A stretch of 38,541 nt of DNA from contig JASJDS010000027.1 in NCBI GenBank assembly GCA_030065055.1, forward strand, positions 1 through 38,541. The letters are read 5' to 3'. Below the pieces are notes generated by a model. It saw only the letters and a list, made by a program, of their open reading frames with translations, searched no databases and was not told the origin of the DNA. This stretch comes from Calothrix sp. MO_192.B10. Lineage in GTDB: Bacteria > Cyanobacteriota > Cyanobacteriia > Cyanobacteriales > Nostocaceae. How positions within the stretch are numbered: position 1 is the stretch's first letter; the number at the start of each line of letters is the position of its first letter. The position numbers were made by a program, and so were the translations under genes. Shown piece by piece: positions 25,378 through 33,483 of this stretch.

Positions 25378-25902
25378 CCACCCAAACCCGTATCCAGTTT
25401 TTTTACCTGAGTTCAAGATGCCGGATTCATAGGCCTGGTTGTAAAATTCCTTGGGTAACAACGTCCCTTTTGTCAATGCCACATCCCATTTGAGGAGGTC
25501 TAATGCACTGGCATAAACATTTCTATCTCCGGCAATGCCATCGGATGCTGGTAGGTCGTCTGGGATATTTTTACCAAAAAAAATAAATTCTTTCTCGAAT
25601 CCAAAGACCCGCTCTTTAGGCTCATTCTCCTTTAAAAGTTGATTAAACACCTCAGTATCCCCCATGTCCAGTGGGGTAAATACTCGGGCTTTCATAAATT
25701 CGGGAAATGGTATTCCTGATACGCGCTCAATGATTTCTGCCAGGAGGACATAAGCTGTATTGTTGTATTCATATTTTTCACCCGGTTGGAAACGTGGCGG
25801 TACTTTTTCTGGTTGCAGCCAGGAAATCATTGTTTTCGCGTCCATAATCTTGCCTTTGGGAAGAAGTGTTGCTGGTAATGGCTCGTGATGGGGTATTCCT
25901 GA
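25378..25902 (-). pseudogene. Beta-lactamase-family serine hydrolase, 3' portion (truncated)
   Basis: Continues in frame from the 5' portion at 28086-28577: joining 28086 to 25902 restores LLHHT-SGIPHHEPLP, a standard family sequence. This part carries the Y-x-N motif (KYEYNNTAYVLLAEIIE), VSGIPFPEFMKARVFTPLDM and GIAGDRNVYASALDLLKWD. Recognisable homology ends at GYGFGW (codon at 25378-25380), exactly where the GC-rich M23/CPBP segment begins. Downstream codons are antisense to the CPBP gene. The third catalytic motif (H/K-x-G) is therefore lost and the gene cannot make a normal enzyme. Confidence 0.85.
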
Positions 25903-25920
25903 TTTGAGCCACTCCACGAA

Positions 25921-27514
25921 CTATAAGTTCGTGGATTCAGGCAAAGGTGACGCTAACTTTTCGCTCTTAATAGCTATCTGGTTAACGCTTTTACCCTGAT
26001 GGTTGAACTGTTCTAAGGATGAATGAGTCAGCCTACTTTCGGATTCGCCTACTTGTTCACAGTTTGTTTGATATTGTTGCCATGCCAACCATAAGGTTTG
26101 CTCCAACCTTGGATACTCACATTGAGCATCCCGCAATGACAACGTATCATCCTCATTAACGTATCTACTCAGAAATGCACTAAAAATGTCTCTGTGCATG
26201 ACAACTCCACTAACATCTTTATGAACTCTTTGGGATAGCTTTTTCTTGATACGACTACCATTGCGGAGGAGTTTGAGATAGTGCAGTTTTCTGAGTAGAA
26301 AAAGTGATGAATTGACCACTAGCATTTTCAGCTTTGCGTTTCAATTCAGATTGCACAAATCCAGGTGACTTGGCAGAAATAGCCTTACCATAGCGTTTCT
26401 GCCAACCTTTAATGGATATCTTTTCAGTTTTAATTATGTTGCCATGCCTTAAAATCTCATTGACTACTTGACGATTTTGAGATTTAGCATAAGCACCTTT
26501 TAGTCTTTCTAATTCCCGCTTCTTTTGGGCAGTCTTTTTGTAGTTATTAGACTTGTGCCATTTGCGACTACTTTTTTTCACTTTGCCTTGCTTGATAACT
26601 GTTTTACGTCCCTTTTTAGCTAAAAAATCTGGCTCATAATTATCAGTATTATTAGCACGTTGGGAACGTTGCATTTTTCTTTGTAGTCTCCCTATTTCCT
26701 TCTGGAAGCTAGGAACTTTATTAGCAAAGGGTAGTAGCCCAGCGTGATTGTCACCCACAAAGGCAATATTAGAAATATTGAGGTCTAAGCCAATAACACC
26801 ATCAGCAATATAGTTTTGTGGTTTTTGGTACGGTATTCCTTCATTAATTAACTGGACAAACCAACGACGTTTACTGTTAAATTCTTTCCACAACAGACGA
26901 ACATATTTAACAGGTGAACTTAGCCCATGCTGAATTACTGGATTAGATTCATCAATAATAGCCTTGAGTTTAAGTTTCCCCCAAACTAATTGATTATCTT
27001 TCCAGCGCAAGCCTTGTTTATTGGTCTTACCTTCAACAGACCTGAATCTATTGGTAGTTTTAAACCTAACTTTTTTACCTAGTCCAAACAAAACTTTTTC
27101 ACTAGCTCTAAAAGCGCGAGTAGCTATCGCCTGTTGAGTGTTGGAGTCTATTTTGTCAGCAATCCACTTTGATTTATTACTAACTAATGTGGCATAAGCT
27201 TGTAAGTCATAATCTGAATATCTATACAACTTCCTAGCTTCAGAGAACATAGTATAACGCTGTTTCTTTTGTTCTCTAGACAGCTTTTTAGCTGATTGAT
27301 AAATATCCGATTTCTTAACCAACTCCATCCTAGTCATTGCTTCATTTAGGCAAGCATTATATAGCTGCCTACTCCCTTGAAAACGAGCTAACAACTCTGA
27401 TTCTTGTTTGCTGTCAACCACTAAAGGAATTATGGTTACAAAAGATGGAGTTTTGCTCTTAGCCACTGCTCCCATCACCTCCTTGGCTTGTATAAGTCTC
27501 ATTGCTATATACAC
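25921..27514 (-). pseudogene. tnpB: TnpB (OrfB) RNA-guided nuclease, frameshifted and decayed
   Basis: The main frame (27514-26255, 419 codons) has the TnpB N-terminal region, the RuvC-I Asp in GVIGLDLNISNIAF, a basic bridge (KKRELERLKG) and the RuvC-II Glu in KTEKISIKGW. It ends prematurely after KTALSQTPPQW. The C-terminus resumes in another frame (about 26280 down to 25921) with GSRIKKKLSQRVHKD, VVMHRDIFSAFL (RuvC-III Asp) and the tail. The four zinc-finger cysteines expected between are gone (PPQW/RNG and HKDVSG instead of CxxCG and CxxCG). A start at 27475 is likely, directly behind AAGGAGGTG. The protein is almost certainly inactive. Confidence 0.85.
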
Positions 27515-27556
27515 TACATTGCTGTAAGATATCTGTCAACATAGTTGCTAAAAGTG

Positions 27557-27964
27557 ATGAAAAAATCTAGTAGGGAGTACAGACACAATAATCATTCTGT
27601 GGGGTCTGCAACTGTACATTTAATTTGGATACCCAAGAGAAGAAAGCCTGTTTTAGTCGGAGATGTTAAATTGCGTCTTAGCCAAATAATGACTGAGGTT
27701 GCAAATGAAAAAGGATGGATAATTAAATGCTTAGAAATTGCGCCTGACCATGTTCATATATTAGTGGAATATGACTCTAAGACACCAATCAATTCAATTG
27801 TTAAAGCTTTTAAAGGTAGGTCATCCCGATATCTAAGACAAGAGTTTCCACAATTACTTAAACTTCCTACTTTGTGGACTCATGCTTATTTCTATGACAC
27901 GACTGTTAAAATCTCGGATGCAGTTATAGAGCAATATATTAACGACCCACATCATTACAAATGA
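27557..27964 (+). CDS. tnpA: IS200/IS605-family Y1 transposase TnpA
   Basis: 135 residues from the ATG at 27557; the longer frame begins with TTG at 27545. Single-strand DNA transposase of the HUH class: the HUH motif is DHVHILVE, and the catalytic Tyr is in the last helix (VIEQYINDPHHYK). VHLIWIPKRRKPVL, then APDHVHI and GRSSRYLRQEFPQL, are typical. All expected parts are intact, so TnpA could still mobilise this element or related ends in trans. Divergent from tnpB with about 40 bases between. Confidence 0.93.
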   Translation: MKKSSREYRHNNHSVGSATVHLIWIPKRRKPVLVGDVKLRLSQIMTEVANEKGWIIKCLEIAPDHVHILVEYDSKTPINSIVKAFKGRSSRYLRQEFPQLLKLPTLWTHAYFYDTTVKISDAVIEQYINDPHHYK

Positions 27965-28085
27965 CCAATGCGGATAAATCCGCGTGGGTCAGGTTTCCGC
28001 CACGATATAAATAACGGTTGAGGGTCAATTCCTTTAATTCCTTGACCCTCAACTTTCGTGGCTACCACCTTGACCACACCATTTA

Positions 28086-28577
28086 GGTGTGATGTAGAAG
28101 ATTCCGAATGGTAATCCCCTCATAGCCAGACAGTTCCGAGAGATAATTGGCAATGCGATCGTCAAAATCAAGTTTTTTGTCCTGTGCCAGCAGCATAATA
28201 CCCAACGCCGTCATTTGCTTTGAGACCGAAGCCAAATTAAATGAAGAACGATTTGAGATCGCAACGCTGCCTTTCGCATCAGCAAAACCGACATTTCTCT
28301 GATACAATACTTCACCTTTTTTTGCATACAATATCGTACCATTGAACTTGTCTCTCTTTTCAAGTTCATCAAACCACTTGTCAACTGCTTGTATCTTTAT
28401 TTTTAAGGGCGCGTTTTGTGCAACTTGAATATTTGGCGTATGATTATGCCAGTATGTTATGGAAATAAAAATCACCAACAATGTACCGACTATTGCTAGT
28501 AGCCAAAACAACAGTTTTTTGGTACGCCTCCATAAAATACCAGCTATGGAAACCATCGAAAACAAAAAATTTCTCAT
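28086..28577 (-). pseudogene. Beta-lactamase-family serine hydrolase, 5' portion (split by IS)
   Basis: 164 codons from the ATG at 28577 to the insertion. There is an N-terminal membrane anchor (about 17-41, LLFWLLAIVGTLLVIFISI), so the enzyme would face the periplasm. The class C/PBP4*-like fold starts at DKWFDELEKRDKFNGTILYA. The catalytic S-x-x-K is in FNLASVSKQMTALGI. The frame runs to NLLHHT and then meets a TAA from the insertion sequence. See 25378-25902 for the rest. Intact relatives run to about 400 residues or more; both portions together give about 340 before the second break. Confidence 0.88.
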
Positions 28578-28784
28578 ATTCCTCTATATGTTAAATATTG
28601 TTTAATTCAATATCAAAACTGTCAATAAAATGATTGAATATGTATAAAATCCAAACACATTATTTTTTTTAATCCTGAGAAAAAAATCTACTTTTCATTT
28701 TATACTGAACTGTTTTTGTTGCAAACAATCAAAATAAATCTAATCAACTGTATTTCTGTTTGGTATTTATACGTGAGGATTAAG

Positions 28785-30161
28785 ATGTATAACTGGTTGA
28801 AAAATGGATTGATACTAATCTTCACCTTATGTTTAGTAATAGTTTTAAATTGGCACACTTTGCCAGTTTTTTCCCAATTGACTCAAAATATTAAACCACT
28901 TCCTGGGGTTCAAAAATCACCCCAACCGATGTGGCAGCCACGAGAGGGAAATTGGAAACCAGTACCATCTCACCGAGAAGACAGAGGTGCAATTAAAGTT
29001 GTCTGGTTGCAGGGCACACCCTATGAAATGGGCTATCAGCATGGCAAATTGTTACATGATGAAATTGCCTCAATGGATCGAGAAGTGATGAGTATCCTCA
29101 GTTTCTTCGGCAAGCTGATGCTAATGTCAAAACTGGCTAAACGGAATTCCTTTCCTGGAATTTATCAAGAGTGCCAGGGTTTAGTTGATGCCACCACTGA
29201 CATTGGAATGACGATGGATGCTTGCATGGTTCTAGCCTTCGGTGATGTATATAAGGAGATTTTCAGTTATACCCTGCCAAATATCTTATTCCATGATGGC
29301 TGCGCGAATTTTGCTGCTACAGGGGATGCTACCACTGATGGTCATCTTTATCATGGTCGGACCCTAGACAATAACGAAGAACCCATCAAATACTGGATAG
29401 ATAACACTACGGTTTTTGTACGACAGCCTCAGGACGGCATTCCCCATATGATTATTTCAGTTCCGGGGATGGTTTGGCCAAATTCGGGTTTAAATGCTGA
29501 AGGTATTTCTATTTCATTAGATACAGCACATCCAAAAGACATTGAGGCAATGCCTCCAGATGGTAGAAGTAACGTGCAGTTAATGTCTCAAGTCATGAAA
29601 AATGCCCGCACCTACGAAGATGCTCGTGCCATCATGGCTAAAAATAAGCGTCTAATAGCAGACTTAATCATGATTACGGACGGCAAATCTCGCAAAGCTG
29701 GGGTATTTGAATTACTCAATCAGGAAATGGGTGTGCGCGAACTGGAAGGAAATGGCACAATCTATATGACTAATCATTTCCTGTCACCAGAAGTAAAGGG
29801 TAAAGATTCACCACCAGTAGAGTCAACCCTATCGCGATATCAGCGATTTGAGCAACTGTTATCAAAAAATGGGTCTCAATCCCGTTATGGTAAAATTAAT
29901 GCCTCGGAAGTAGTTAAAATCCTGCGCGATCGCACCAATCCTAAGACAAAACAAGCCAGTCCCCTATCTGTATTTGACGACAATGCAAGTATCGGTGGTA
30001 ATGGTTCATTGCGACAGGCTATTTTTGACCCGGAACGTTTACTATTTTGGATCGCAGCTGGCAAAGTTCCGGTTCCTCAAAATCAATTTACCTGCTTTTC
30101 TCTGGGCAAAATGCTTGGTTTACTCAACGCTCAATCTTGTCCTGCAAAAGCAATTTATTAG
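28785..30161 (+). CDS. C45-type autoproteolytic acyltransferase/hydrolase, exported
   Basis: 458 residues from the ATG at 28785, with GAGG 6 bases upstream; an open frame back to a TTG at 28716 is not supported. A signal peptide or anchor covers residues about 7-30. Family features: the GTPYEMGYQHGKLL N-terminal motif, then the self-processing site DGCANFAATG with candidate nucleophile C173, GHLYHGRTLDNN and SGLNAEGISISLDTAH. Members (acyl-CoA:6-aminopenicillanic acid acyltransferase type, Ntn fold) cleave themselves before this Cys and then act on amide bonds. The substrate is unknown. Divergent from the broken beta-lactamase-like gene across 207 AT-rich bases. There is one HIP1 site in the coding sequence. 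Confidence 0.85.
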   Translation: MYNWLKNGLILIFTLCLVIVLNWHTLPVFSQLTQNIKPLPGVQKSPQPMWQPREGNWKPVPSHREDRGAIKVVWLQGTPYEMGYQHGKLLHDEIASMDREVMSILSFFGKLMLMSKLAKRNSFPGIYQECQGLVDATTDIGMTMDACMVLAFGDVYKEIFSYTLPNILFHDGCANFAATGDATTDGHLYHGRTLDNNEEPIKYWIDNTTVFVRQPQDGIPHMIISVPGMVWPNSGLNAEGISISLDTAHPKDIEAMPPDGRSNVQLMSQVMKNARTYEDARAIMAKNKRLIADLIMITDGKSRKAGVFELLNQEMGVRELEGNGTIYMTNHFLSPEVKGKDSPPVESTLSRYQRFEQLLSKNGSQSRYGKINASEVVKILRDRTNPKTKQASPLSVFDDNASIGGNGSLRQAIFDPERLLFWIAAGKVPVPQNQFTCFSLGKMLGLLNAQSCPAKAIY

Positions 30162-30308
30162 AGGATGTTTGAAAAGTATTGTTGTTAACACAAAATCTCG
30201 GCAACCTCACCCCCTTCCCCTCTCCTTAGTAAGGATGCTGTGTACACACATTTCTCCAATCCATGAAATCATCACCTCACCCTCGCTTTTTGCGATGCAA
30301 AAATCTTT

Positions 30309-30331
30309 CCCTCTCCTTATTAAGGAGAGGG
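30309..30331. repeat. Palindrome CCCTCTCCTTA-type, copy 2
   Basis: CCCTCTCCTTA (30309-30319) and TAAGGAGAGGG (30321-30331) around one T; same sequence as 21702-21724. Confidence 0.8.
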
Positions 30332-30436
30332 ATGTCCGTCAGGACAAGGTGAGGTTTGCCTTCTTACTATTGGGAATTCCATAACTTGTGTATACACCGT
30401 AGCCTTAGTAAGGAGAGGGGTGGCTTTAGCCCGGTT

Positions 30437-30477
30437 GAGGTAAGCACCTGTATTGTATCCAAGTGAAAACCGCTATA
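30437..30477 (-). repeat. 41-base dispersed repeat, copy 2
   Basis: Reverse complement matches 20771-20811 at 39 of 41 positions. It lies 37 bases upstream of the DUF1400-type gene. Confidence 0.8.
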
Positions 30478-30514
30478 GTTAAATGTTCACTGTTAACCAT
30501 TAACTGTTAAAAAA

Positions 30515-31939
30515 ATGGCATTCAAATTGAAATTTGGGAATTTCCTCGCTGCATCCAGTGATAAGTGTCTCAACCTCAAGTTTGTTGCTCGAAGTCTTTT
30601 ACTGTTTTTATGTGCTAGCTTTTTTGTTTTAGCTCCAGTGCAATCGGCATATGCCGCTAAAACTGTCATCCTAGAATACGGAAATACTCGCACCTCAATA
30701 CCTTATAAACAACTGGAAAATTTTTCCCAGACTGGCAAAGCTTCTGATAAGTTAGAGAGATTCTTACAGAAAATTCCGCTAACTGCACAAGGAGTATCAA
30801 CTTTATTACTCGATGAATCTATTCTCGAAGATGAAGGGGTGGAACTGAATGACAAAGAGATTGAATTTATATTAATTCAGGTGAATAAACTTGTAGGTTC
30901 GCCATTAGGTAGAGAGGATATAGAACCCTTGGCAATAGCCTTATATGAGGCATACTTAAATAAGAATATGTCATTTATAGAACTAGCCAAACGCTATCCC
31001 AAATCAACAGTAAAGATTAACTTCAAAAACTTGAATACAGTCTACCGTGACGTTAAATTATTTACGGAGCAATGGAATAAGTTTTTGACATTAGTATTTG
31101 GTCCATTGCGGCAGGAGTTACTTTGTGATTGCAATAATCCCACCGCGCAGTCAAAAATAAATGATTCTCAAGCCATTTTGCCTGTGGCTGAAAACTCCAT
31201 TAATCACAGTAGTACACAATTGCAGATATATCCTGACAATTGCTCCAAACAAAAACCCAATGGGAACTTGGTATTAGCTCCGGAAATTGAGCAACAGAGG
31301 ACAATTGCTGATACTGGAGTTACATCGCAAGCAATAGTGAAAACCAATAAGCAAATCTTACAAAATATTGCTCGAAATCAATACAACTTGGCTGGAAACA
31401 CACCGCAGATTGCACAGCAAGTTGTCTTTAGTTTTGGTCTAATGCAAGAATCACTTGCTATTAGCGATTTGACAAGCTTTGCTGAAACTGGGAAAATCCC
31501 CAAGGGATGGGATACATACTTTAATCTTCTTAAATTAAAACCTGAAGATTTTCGCGCTATCCTTAGAACTGAATCAGAAGTGAGTATGAAATTTCTCGAC
31601 GATATCCTAAACAACCTCATCGGCGAGTATATCCTATTTCAAGTCGGTCAAGTAATCCATACTTCTAAGAACATAGCAAATATTCAAGCGTTACGTTCTG
31701 CTTTGGTATTATCAGCGGCAGATGACAATAAAATTTCAATTTTAGAGCTTTTACAGAATTATCCCTCACAAAGAGTCATAGTTGAAGGGCTCAACTTAGT
31801 AAGAACTGCTAGTAATTTTGAAAAGAAAGGGATCGTGAAAACATGTACGGCTCGCCTAGAAGACATCTTGGTAGAGTTACAAGAATTTGAGGTTAAACAG
31901 ATTTGTAATTGTAGTAAAAAAGAATCTGACTCAAACTGA
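30515..31939 (+). CDS. Exported cyanobacterial protein with two DUF1400-type domains
   Basis: 474 residues. A clear signal peptide (hydrophobic core about 26-42, cleavage near AYA-A at about 48) indicates periplasm. Two copies of the same helical module follow. The first starts near 50 (LEYGNTRTSIPYKQLENFSQ, then GLREDI-like, PLAIALYEAYLNK and LAKRYPKSTVKI). The second starts near 290 (VFSFGLMQESLAISDLTSFA, then LRSALVLSAADDNKISILEL, LQNYPSQRVIVEGL). DUF1400 modules normally sit in front of an alpha/beta hydrolase domain; no hydrolase domain is present here. The ~100-residue linker is Gln/Asn/Pro-rich. Cysteines cluster near 205 (LLCDCNN) and at the C-terminus (ICNCSKK). Function unknown. It converges with the AraC gene and overlaps it by 9 bases. 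Confidence 0.75.
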   Translation: MAFKLKFGNFLAASSDKCLNLKFVARSLLLFLCASFFVLAPVQSAYAAKTVILEYGNTRTSIPYKQLENFSQTGKASDKLERFLQKIPLTAQGVSTLLLDESILEDEGVELNDKEIEFILIQVNKLVGSPLGREDIEPLAIALYEAYLNKNMSFIELAKRYPKSTVKINFKNLNTVYRDVKLFTEQWNKFLTLVFGPLRQELLCDCNNPTAQSKINDSQAILPVAENSINHSSTQLQIYPDNCSKQKPNGNLVLAPEIEQQRTIADTGVTSQAIVKTNKQILQNIARNQYNLAGNTPQIAQQVVFSFGLMQESLAISDLTSFAETGKIPKGWDTYFNLLKLKPEDFRAILRTESEVSMKFLDDILNNLIGEYILFQVGQVIHTSKNIANIQALRSALVLSAADDNKISILELLQNYPSQRVIVEGLNLVRTASNFEKKGIVKTCTARLEDILVELQEFEVKQICNCSKKESDSN

Positions 31940-32821
31940 CTTTGTGTTTGTGCTTTGACTCCGATAGGCTTTGGGTGTTTTTCCCGTCCATTGACGAAAG
32001 AGACGGGCGAAGTGACTGGGGTTATGGATGCCTACTTGACTCGCAATCTCTGCAATTGATAGATGTCTTTGCTTTAATAACCGTTGGGCAGTCTGAATGC
32101 GACATTGGGTTACATAACGATAGGGAGAGACACCCATTGCTTGCTTAAACTGCTCTGCGAAGTAATTAGGACTCATGTGAACTAGTTGGGCAAGATGGGC
32201 TAATTGAATGGATTGGCTTAAATTGGTATTAATGTACTCTATGACAGGTTTAAAGTCAGACCCAGATATAGGACTTGTAGAGATTGAGTCAGTATCCAGC
32301 AAGGCATATCGTTTCAATAGATGCACTCCCAGAGCGTGTCCCAGGGCTTCTGCATAGAAATGGCTGGCATTGGGATTTTGTACTAGTTCTGTATGGAGTG
32401 CAAGCACAATCTGATAAACTAGGGGGTCGGTAGCCTGTAAATTCAAATCCAAACAATAACTTTGATGTCCCATGACATCGGTGGCTAGGGTTCTGAGCCA
32501 ATGGGGTTCAATCAACAGACGGAAATATTCTAACTCCCCATCCCACTGACTTTGGGTAGTTTGGTTAGCGGGTAAAATCCAAAGTTCTCCTGGTTTAGCT
32601 GGGTGATGCTGCCACTGTCCATTTACTGCTACGCGGGTATTACCACTATGAGCCTGGGTAATAGAGAGAGTATGCCAAGCGATCGCGCATTGGGGTAGAT
32701 TACATATAGGTTGCTGACAATGCTCCAACACAATGCCCCTCCAGTTGAGGTTAGCACTGGATAGTATTGGTGGGTTGAGTGTTTGTTGGGGGTTTTTGTG
32801 GGATGATGGGAGCGATCGCAT
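31931..32821 (-). CDS. AraC/XylS-family transcriptional regulator
   Basis: 296 residues. The N-terminal ~170 form a cupin-like sensory part (GELWILPANQTTQSQWDG). The C-terminal ~100 carry two helix-turn-helix units of the AraC family: LSQSIQLAHLAQLVHMSPNY followed by FAEQFKQAMGVSPYRYV, then LSIAEIASQVGIHNPSHFARLF with the signature RQWTGKTPKAYR. A HIP1 site overlaps the start codon region. The target is unknown; neighbours are convergent or separate, so it may act at a distance. Confidence 0.93.
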   Translation of the reverse strand: MRSLPSSHKNPQQTLNPPILSSANLNWRGIVLEHCQQPICNLPQCAIAWHTLSITQAHSGNTRVAVNGQWQHHPAKPGELWILPANQTTQSQWDGELEYFRLLIEPHWLRTLATDVMGHQSYCLDLNLQATDPLVYQIVLALHTELVQNPNASHFYAEALGHALGVHLLKRYALLDTDSISTSPISGSDFKPVIEYINTNLSQSIQLAHLAQLVHMSPNYFAEQFKQAMGVSPYRYVTQCRIQTAQRLLKQRHLSIAEIASQVGIHNPSHFARLFRQWTGKTPKAYRSQSTNTKSV

Positions 32822-32871
32822 AATTAGCTATAGATCAATGAGTTCACAGCGATAAAACTATATGTCTCTGC

Positions 32872-33483
32872 TTACTCAGATGATAACTGCGACTGAATAA
32901 AACTATAACCATGATCGAATCGTGGAATCATCTTACATTTAAATTTATTGAGTTCGTTAACAATATCAGGGCTGTCAAAATCTTTGGAGTTTCGATTCAA
33001 AAAACATGCCTGTTGTGGACAATCCCGTTGTAGGTGATTGATGATTGATGCAAAAACAATAGCATCTTGTGGCTTCAAATCATAATTGTCTTCACAAGAA
33101 GCTGCCTCAATTAGAATATCGGCAGTAAGTGCAACAATTTCTCCAACATTGAGGAGCCGCTCTCGATATTGAATAAAGCGATGCCGTTCCTCTTCATTGC
33201 TTTGCACTATCAAGCTGGTCATATCTTGGATATTGTTAATACGATTTGTATAAGAAGATGTACGTTTAAGTTGACTCAATTCATCATTGAGAGACTTTTG
33301 TAATTCTCGTCGCTTATTGCGTTGACGGTTGAGTTTCTCATGAGGTTCAGCAAGGCTATATGCTGGAATAATAAGTTTTGCTTGCCCTGCTTCACAAAGG
33401 TTGAGAACCTGTTCGCAACTTGCACACTGTTCTTGCTCGAAGGTTAGCTCTAAAACAAAATTGGTTTCAACATAAATATTCAC
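32872..33483 (-). CDS. PIN-domain protein (putative ribonuclease)
   Basis: 203 residues. A PIN-like start MNIYVETNFVLEL has Glu in place of the usual first Asp (E6). A second acid lies in AYSLAEPHEKL, and KPQDAIVFASIINHL supplies the central Asp. FLNRNSKDFDSPDIVNEL matches the last acidic block. A long charged helical insertion (about 50-105, LNRQRNKRRELQKSLNDEL) is unusual for small VapC toxins. The start codon overlaps the stop of the upstream gene by 4 bases (33480-33483), so the two are coupled. Possible toxin, RNA-processing or defence nuclease; no VapB-type antitoxin precedes it. Confidence 0.8.
   Translation of the reverse strand: MNIYVETNFVLELTFEQEQCASCEQVLNLCEAGQAKLIIPAYSLAEPHEKLNRQRNKRRELQKSLNDELSQLKRTSSYTNRINNIQDMTSLIVQSNEEERHRFIQYRERLLNVGEIVALTADILIEAASCEDNYDLKPQDAIVFASIINHLQRDCPQQACFLNRNSKDFDSPDIVNELNKFKCKMIPRFDHGYSFIQSQLSSE

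Larger units (their letters stand above)
25903..28085 (+). mobile_element. IS200/IS605-family insertion sequence, 2183 bp
   Basis: Ends were set by restoring the interrupted gene: the left flank ends CCTGA (25902) and the right flank begins GGTGTG (28086). There is one base of ambiguity and no target duplication, as expected for this family. Subterminal structure on the left is CCACGAACT/AGTTCGTGG (25914-25922/25926-25934). On the right, GTTGAGGGTCAA/TTGACCCTCAAC (28017-28028/28042-28053) is nested in GCCACGA/TCGTGGC. It carries divergent tnpA (plus) and tnpB (minus). Because tnpB ends near 25921, the transposon right end (the RNA-guide end) is the left side in these coordinates. Confidence 0.9.
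30162..30514. other. 353-base repeat block downstream of the C45 gene
   Basis: No gene. It holds fragments of a CCTCACCC...CCCTCTCCTTA palindromic family, including the perfect hairpin 30309-30331, and TGTCC-GTCA-GGACA at 30334-30347. Copy 2 of the 41-base repeat (30437-30477) is inverted relative to 20771-20811. These could terminate the C45 transcript. Confidence 0.6.
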
